Source: Amorphochlora amoebiformis
Taxonomy: Eukaryota; Cercozoa; Chlorarachniophyceae
Length of the DNA stretch: 64,000 bases
Direction of reading: 5' to 3'
Assembly (NCBI GenBank): GCA_054601695.1
Contig: BAAHQB010000022.1
Location: forward strand, 620,001-684,000
Shown: piece by piece, positions 59,703 to 64,000 of the stretch
Numbering within the stretch: the stretch's first letter is position 1
Layout of the letters: each line of letters starts with the position of its first letter
Position numbers and translations under genes: made by a program
Notes under the pieces: model-generated
The model's input: only the letters and a program-made list of their open reading frames with translations
Told to the model about the DNA's origin: nothing
Databases searched by the model: none

Positions 59703-59981
59703 ATAAATAGTATTTGGTCACCATGCTCTACCTCCTCAATCTCACTGTCTGTAGTCTTGCAAACATATATACATATATAAAAATATATATATGTACATAT
59801 ATAGATATAGATATCTACATGTATATAATATATATATACATATATATATATAGATATGTATATATATACATATATATATATACGTGTAAATCCACATAGA
59901 TAAACAGTATTTGGTCAAGTGTTAACCATGTACTACCTCTTGAATCTCGCTATCGGTATTCTTGCTAACATAATCCTGCAA
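59703..59981 (+). CDS. duplicated hydrophobic exon start (two copies)
   Basis: Two related segments each carry an ATG followed by a hydrophobic peptide: 59723 ([15 protein letters not shown]) and 59928 ([18 protein letters not shown]). The second is 18 codons in phase 0 ending at a GTATAT donor (59982). Several differences are synonymous or conservative (CTC/TTG, GCA/GCT), as expected if the segment once coded. In the first copy the 3' part is replaced by a TA tract. It could be a signal peptide or membrane segment; family unknown. Confidence 0.25.
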
Positions 59982-59988
59982 GTATATA

Positions 59989-60040
<52 letters not shown>

Positions 60041-60055
60041 CATATACATATGTAA

Positions 60056-60098
<43 letters not shown>

Positions 60099-60132
60099 CT
60101 ATACACATTTCTACATACATATCGGTAGCTCT

Positions 60133-60172
<40 letters not shown>

Positions 60173-60182
60173 CATATACGTC

Positions 60183-60318
60183 GGTAGAACTGATTGTTAT
60201 CTTACACCGAACCCACCTTGATCATGGAGTCATTCCACAAGATATACTCATATCCGGGGTTCATTACCTTCCAACTCTGTCATTAGTTCCACAACAACTC
60301 ATATATCGATTGCGATAA
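60183..60318 (+). CDS. unassigned open frame, possible exon
   Basis: After a TCGGTAG the frame reads [20 protein letters not shown], continues [18 protein letters not shown] and stops at 60316-60318. The peptide looks ordinary, but its end lies in a 78-base direct repeat and the minus strand has a competing donor (GGAAG|GTAATG). Confidence 0.22.
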
Positions 60319-60440
60319 TGTATATATGTCATTAACTTAAACATGTATAAATGCGATAAATGTTAGTTCCACAACAACTCATATATCGATTGCGATAATG
60401 TATATATGTCATTAGCTTAAACATGTATAAATGCGATAAA
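60285..60440 (+). repeat. 78-bp direct repeat, two copies
   Basis: TAGTTCCACAACAACTCATA followed by TATCGATTGCGATAATG and CATTA.CTTAAACATGTATA occurs at about 60285 and 60363, nearly identical. Confidence 0.95.
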
Positions 60441-60918
60441 TGACATATATACACACGTGCTCATATATATATATATATATATACATACATATATATATAT
60501 ATATATACATATCTATATATATATATGTATGTATATATATATATACATATATATATATATACATATATGTATATATATATATATTAAACATACGTATAAA
60601 GATTTATGAATATACACATACACATACACAAATAAAAAAGGATTATTCTATGCATGCCCAAACCTTCATTATGTCGTACATAGGCGGCTTGGCATTGGTC
60701 GTGCTCGGGCTAAAGTCAATCTGGTGAATGATTCTTGGAATTCTTCGAGAATTTTCGGGAACTTTTGTAAACTTTCTAGAAATTTGTCGAGAGAGGTGAA
60801 AGAGAGAGTTGAATTGGTTGGATGTTGGAGGTGGGGGGGTTAAGTTGTCGATGACTCCTAGAACGACGCTGGCAGGGTTAGTTGACGGCGTTAGGGTTAC
60901 GTGAGTTTACTTTTCCAG

Positions 60919-61049
60919 ATTGTATGTTCAATTAGATACGGTTTTTGCTTATTTTTTTTTTTTTCGGGTTGTTCTAATTATGTCGGGTAAAGGTCTGGAC
61001 CGGTTGGATTTTAATTCGTATCTCCAGCTCGCTGGATCGCACTGTTTAG
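60919..61049 (+). CDS. candidate first or early exon
   Basis: TTACTTTTCCAG precedes a frame open to CACTGTTTAG|GTATAT. Within it an ATG at 60980 begins MSGKGLDRLDFNSYLQLAGS and reaches the donor in phase 1 (70 nt from the ATG). Upstream of the ATG the frame crosses a T13-14 run (FFFF), so translation more likely starts at 60980 than at the acceptor. A further frame just upstream (60660-60727) ends SYIGGLALVVLGLKSIW and could belong to a neighbouring gene. Confidence 0.32.
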
Positions 61050-61373
61050 GTATATATATATATGTATTATATATGTATGTATGTATATATATATATATAT
61101 ATGTATGTATATGTATGTACATCAATTATATATTTCTATATGTATAAATAAATGTATATACATAGATATGTACAAATGTATATGTATGCATATACATATA
61201 CGTCTATACACATTATATACCTGTAAGAATATATACATAATTTAATACAATATGTACATAAATGCACTTGTATGTCTACATGAACAACACAGACATCTAT
61301 ATATTTATATAGAATGTAGGTATCCTTAGGGAATAACTGTACATATTATATATGTATATATATAAATATATAT

Positions 61374-61441
<68 letters not shown>

Positions 61442-61547
61442 GCAAATATATATGTATATATCTTACATATACTCCATATATGTATGTACAATATATAAAT
61501 ATCTGTCACGTGCATATACTACATGAAGACCATATATATATATGTAC

Positions 61548-61595
<48 letters not shown>

Positions 61596-61790
61596 CATAC
61601 ATACATATATATATATAAATTGAATATATATAAATATATATATATACACATACAAAACTACATCTACACATAAACATGTATATACACATATACATATATA
61701 AAATTTGTTATACACACATATACATACACACATATCCATATCTGCAAAACATATAAATATATTCGCATACGTATACTCTCAAAAATACAT
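61050..61790. repeat. (TA)n tract
   Basis: TA and CA-rich sequence; no gene. Confidence 0.8.
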
Positions 61791-61795
61791 CATAG

Positions 61796-61876
61796 CAAGC
61801 AGAGGTCATAGGAGACAGAATCGTAATCCCAGAGCGACCTCCGGGGTCGGGCGGAAGTACCTATTGTCAGCATTAG
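61796..61876 (+). CDS. candidate short terminal exon
   Basis: After ACATCATAG the frame reads QAEVIGDRIVIPERPPGSGG and stops at 61874-61876, 26 residues. It could also end earlier at a GTACCT donor. The phase does not match the exon ending at 61049 without an intervening exon. Confidence 0.2.
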   Translation, partial: QAEVIGDRIVIPERPPGSGGSTYCQH

Positions 61877-61889
61877 GATACGAATATAT

Positions 61890-62015
61890 TAACGTTAGGG
61901 TTACGGTTAGAAGGGATTATGGTTAGGGTTAGGATAAGAATACGTGAATGTTAGGGTTTTGATTGGTAAGGATTATGGTTAGGGTTAGGATAAGAATATG
62001 TGAATATGAGGGTTT
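61890..62015 (+). repeat. TTAGGG-derived 55-bp tandem pair
   Basis: AAGGATTATGGTTAGGGTTA followed by GGATAAGAATA.GTGAATG occurs twice. Confidence 0.85.
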
Positions 62016-62029
62016 TATTTTTGAATATA

Positions 62030-62043
62030 TTAATATAGGTATG

Positions 62044-62078
<35 letters not shown>

Positions 62079-62106
62079 GTCCGTACATATGTAAATATAC
62101 ATATAC

Positions 62107-62156
<50 letters not shown>

Positions 62157-62172
62157 TAGTATATATGTATAT

Positions 62173-62243
<71 letters not shown>

Positions 62244-62284
62244 ATGTATATATACATGTATGTATTATATGTACACACACGCAT

Positions 62285-62370
<86 letters not shown>
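62030..62370. repeat. (TA)n tract
   Basis: Alternating TA almost throughout. Confidence 0.95.
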
Positions 62371-62373
<3 letters not shown>

Positions 62374-62409
62374 GAAAAGGCTATGGTTGCAGGTGGAGGC
62401 GTAAATTCG

Positions 62410-62612
62410 GTTAGGGTTAGGGTTTAAGTTACAGTTAGGGTTAAGGTTAGAATTAGGGTTAGGGTTTAGGGTTATGGTCACGGTTAGGGTTAGCGTTAAG
62501 GTTAGGGTTACGGTCACGGTTACGGTTAATGTTACGGTAAGGGTTAGGGTTAGGGTTCGGGTTAGGGTAAGGGTTAGGGTTAGGGTTAGGGTTAGGGTTA
62601 GGGTTAGGGTTA
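62410..62612 (+). repeat. TTAGGG block
   Basis: Degenerate units on the left become perfect TTAGGG from about 62570 to 62612. Confidence 0.92.
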
Positions 62613-62614
62613 GG

Positions 62615-62702
62615 CTAGTTGAAATTTGGCACCTGAAGGTGATCTGAGAAAGATTCGAGAAATAGCGTAGCAGGATCGTCTGGTGGACTCACTTTGGAAA
62701 AC
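62615..62702 (-). CDS. candidate minus-strand terminal exon
   Basis: On the minus strand TACATTACAG is followed by a frame reading [20 protein letters not shown] and ending HLQVPNFN then TAG (62615-62617). A diverged copy of its first half lies at about 62865-62910, separated by a TA tract. The exon abuts a TTAGGG block. Family not recognised. Confidence 0.3.
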
Positions 62703-62704
62703 CT

Positions 62705-62710
62705 GTAATG

Positions 62711-62751
<41 letters not shown>

Positions 62752-62784
62752 CATATTTATGTGTATATGTGTTTCTATCCGTAT

Positions 62785-62818
<34 letters not shown>

Positions 62819-62964
62819 GTATATATATAATATATATATATGAATACATATATTAATGCATATATTTCAGGATTGTCTGTTGGAACCTGCTGGAAATTCT
62901 GGAATGAATATAAATAACATATATATATATATACATAAGCATATATATATATATATATACATAC

Positions 62965-63045
<81 letters not shown>
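62705..63045. repeat. (TA)n tract with a diverged exon copy
   Basis: CAGGATTGTCTGTTGGA (62868) matches CAGGATCGTCTGGTGGA (62671); the rest is TA. Confidence 0.8.
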
Positions 63046-63049
63046 TGAA

Positions 63050-63695
63050 CATAGTCACTACCCATCACAAAAATTATAATAAACTCTAAACACAATCTAA
63101 ATCACTCTCACCCTTGAGAGTTACAATAACCTCTAAGCATCACTCAAATCCCTCTCACTATTAGATTAAGACGAGAGTTTTAGAATGACAAATTAGGATT
63201 AGACTTTAAGGCATTAGGGATTAGGGGTTAAGGTGAACATAGAGGCGTAAGTCAGAGCTTTCGACAGCAAAATCGCCTGAATTCGTCCGTTTATCGTATC
63301 AGGAACCCCGCTGGAAGTGTTAGGGTTTGGTCGGGATTGGGCCCGGGTTCGATGGGTTATGCTAGGGATAGGTCAGAATATAGCAACAGGGGTTGGGATC
63401 AGGGTTAGCGATTAGAGTTGGCGATTAAGGTTAGAGATTAGGGTTAGCGATTAGTGTTTTGGGGTCACGATTTGTCAGAAGATTGTGATTCTCTTCGAGT
63501 TGTAATTGGAGTGTGTGTGATGATTGTTTTCAAGGAAGCCTCCAAAACCTGCGGTGTGGATGTATGTTAGTCTAGTCGTTCATGAATGCATGTAAAAACC
63601 TAGGATTTGGGTGCATATTAATTATGTATTCATGAATTTTGTGTGTCTATGAATGTGTGTATCGATTTGTCTGTGAATATGTAATGTTGTATACA

Positions 63696-63730
<35 letters not shown>

Positions 63731-64000
63731 CATATAACAAAAAAATCGACGAGGTTTTGTTAAGTGATAATCACTTCGTGTGATTCCTGCCGAATGTGTG
63801 AAAATATCTAAAAAAAGTTTTTGTCTTCTAAGATCGTACAAAATATGTACAAAACGGTTTACGACCCTTATGAACCATGTAAACCAGCCCAAACGACACC
63901 AGTAAACATAAGCTTCTTATCCTCGAAAGCATGTATTTACTTTATGGTAGAGTTTATATTGGTTTGGTACGTGGCATTTGAGAACTGAGGGTGTATGTGT
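63050..64000. other. mostly unique sequence with decayed TTAGGG words, no gene called
   Basis: Scattered GATTAGGGTTAGCGATTAG-type words near 63180-63460. A minus frame at 63647-63892 (fragment VNRFVHILYDLRRQKLFLD, non-ATG start) is readable but has no splice support. Confidence 0.4.

Overview
The window looks like nuclear DNA from an intron-bearing eukaryote that I cannot place to species. The evidence is scattered telomere-type TTAGGG/CCCTAA repeats, canonical GT...AG introns with CTAAC-like branch points, and one multi-exon Rho-family GTPase gene with a CaaX box. Most of the 64 kb is simple sequence: very long (TA)n tracts, GA/CT tracts, a 142-bp alternating GC tract, and many short tandem arrays in which a 30-110 bp unique unit is repeated with (TA)n between copies. 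Most long open frames here are read-through of these repeats (YIYIYI, RERERE, SLSLSL, LTLT/NPNP peptides) and are not genes.

Layout. 1-3.96 kb: TA tracts, a telomere-like block and small duplications. 3.97-5.42 kb: a unique, more GC-rich island with several candidate exons on both strands. 5.4-9.4 kb: TA tracts with short repeat arrays and two minus-strand candidate exons. 9.5-16.7 kb: large blocks of degenerate CCCTAA repeats, one convincing internal exon near 12.6 kb and two mid-size arrays. 16.7-19.3 kb: TA tracts, the GA-GC-GA block, a possible exon and a CTAG-rich island. 20-29.9 kb: minisatellites and telomere-like islands. 29.9-38.7 kb: TA-rich DNA with repeat arrays and a large TTAGGG block at 31.7-32.6 kb. 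39.5-42.75 kb: the GTPase gene. 43-44.8 kb: pyrimidine-rich flank, a strongly CTAG-rich island and a possible terminal exon. 44.8-64 kb: TA tracts, a 580-bp GA-rich array, an 18-copy satellite, a cluster of GACACGTGTC palindromes, several small arrays, a few candidate exons and a last telomere-like block.

One gene is well supported. Eleven short exons (24-149 nt) at 39475-42754 join in frame into a 250-residue Rho-like small GTPase with an N-terminal extension and a C-terminal CAVM prenylation box. Its P-loop, switch II and base-recognition motifs all depart from consensus, so it may be an atypical or inactive G protein. The other exon calls are isolated fragments supported by open frames and splice-like borders, and are given with low confidence. 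Because real exons here are so short, conventional ORF finding misses nearly all of them.
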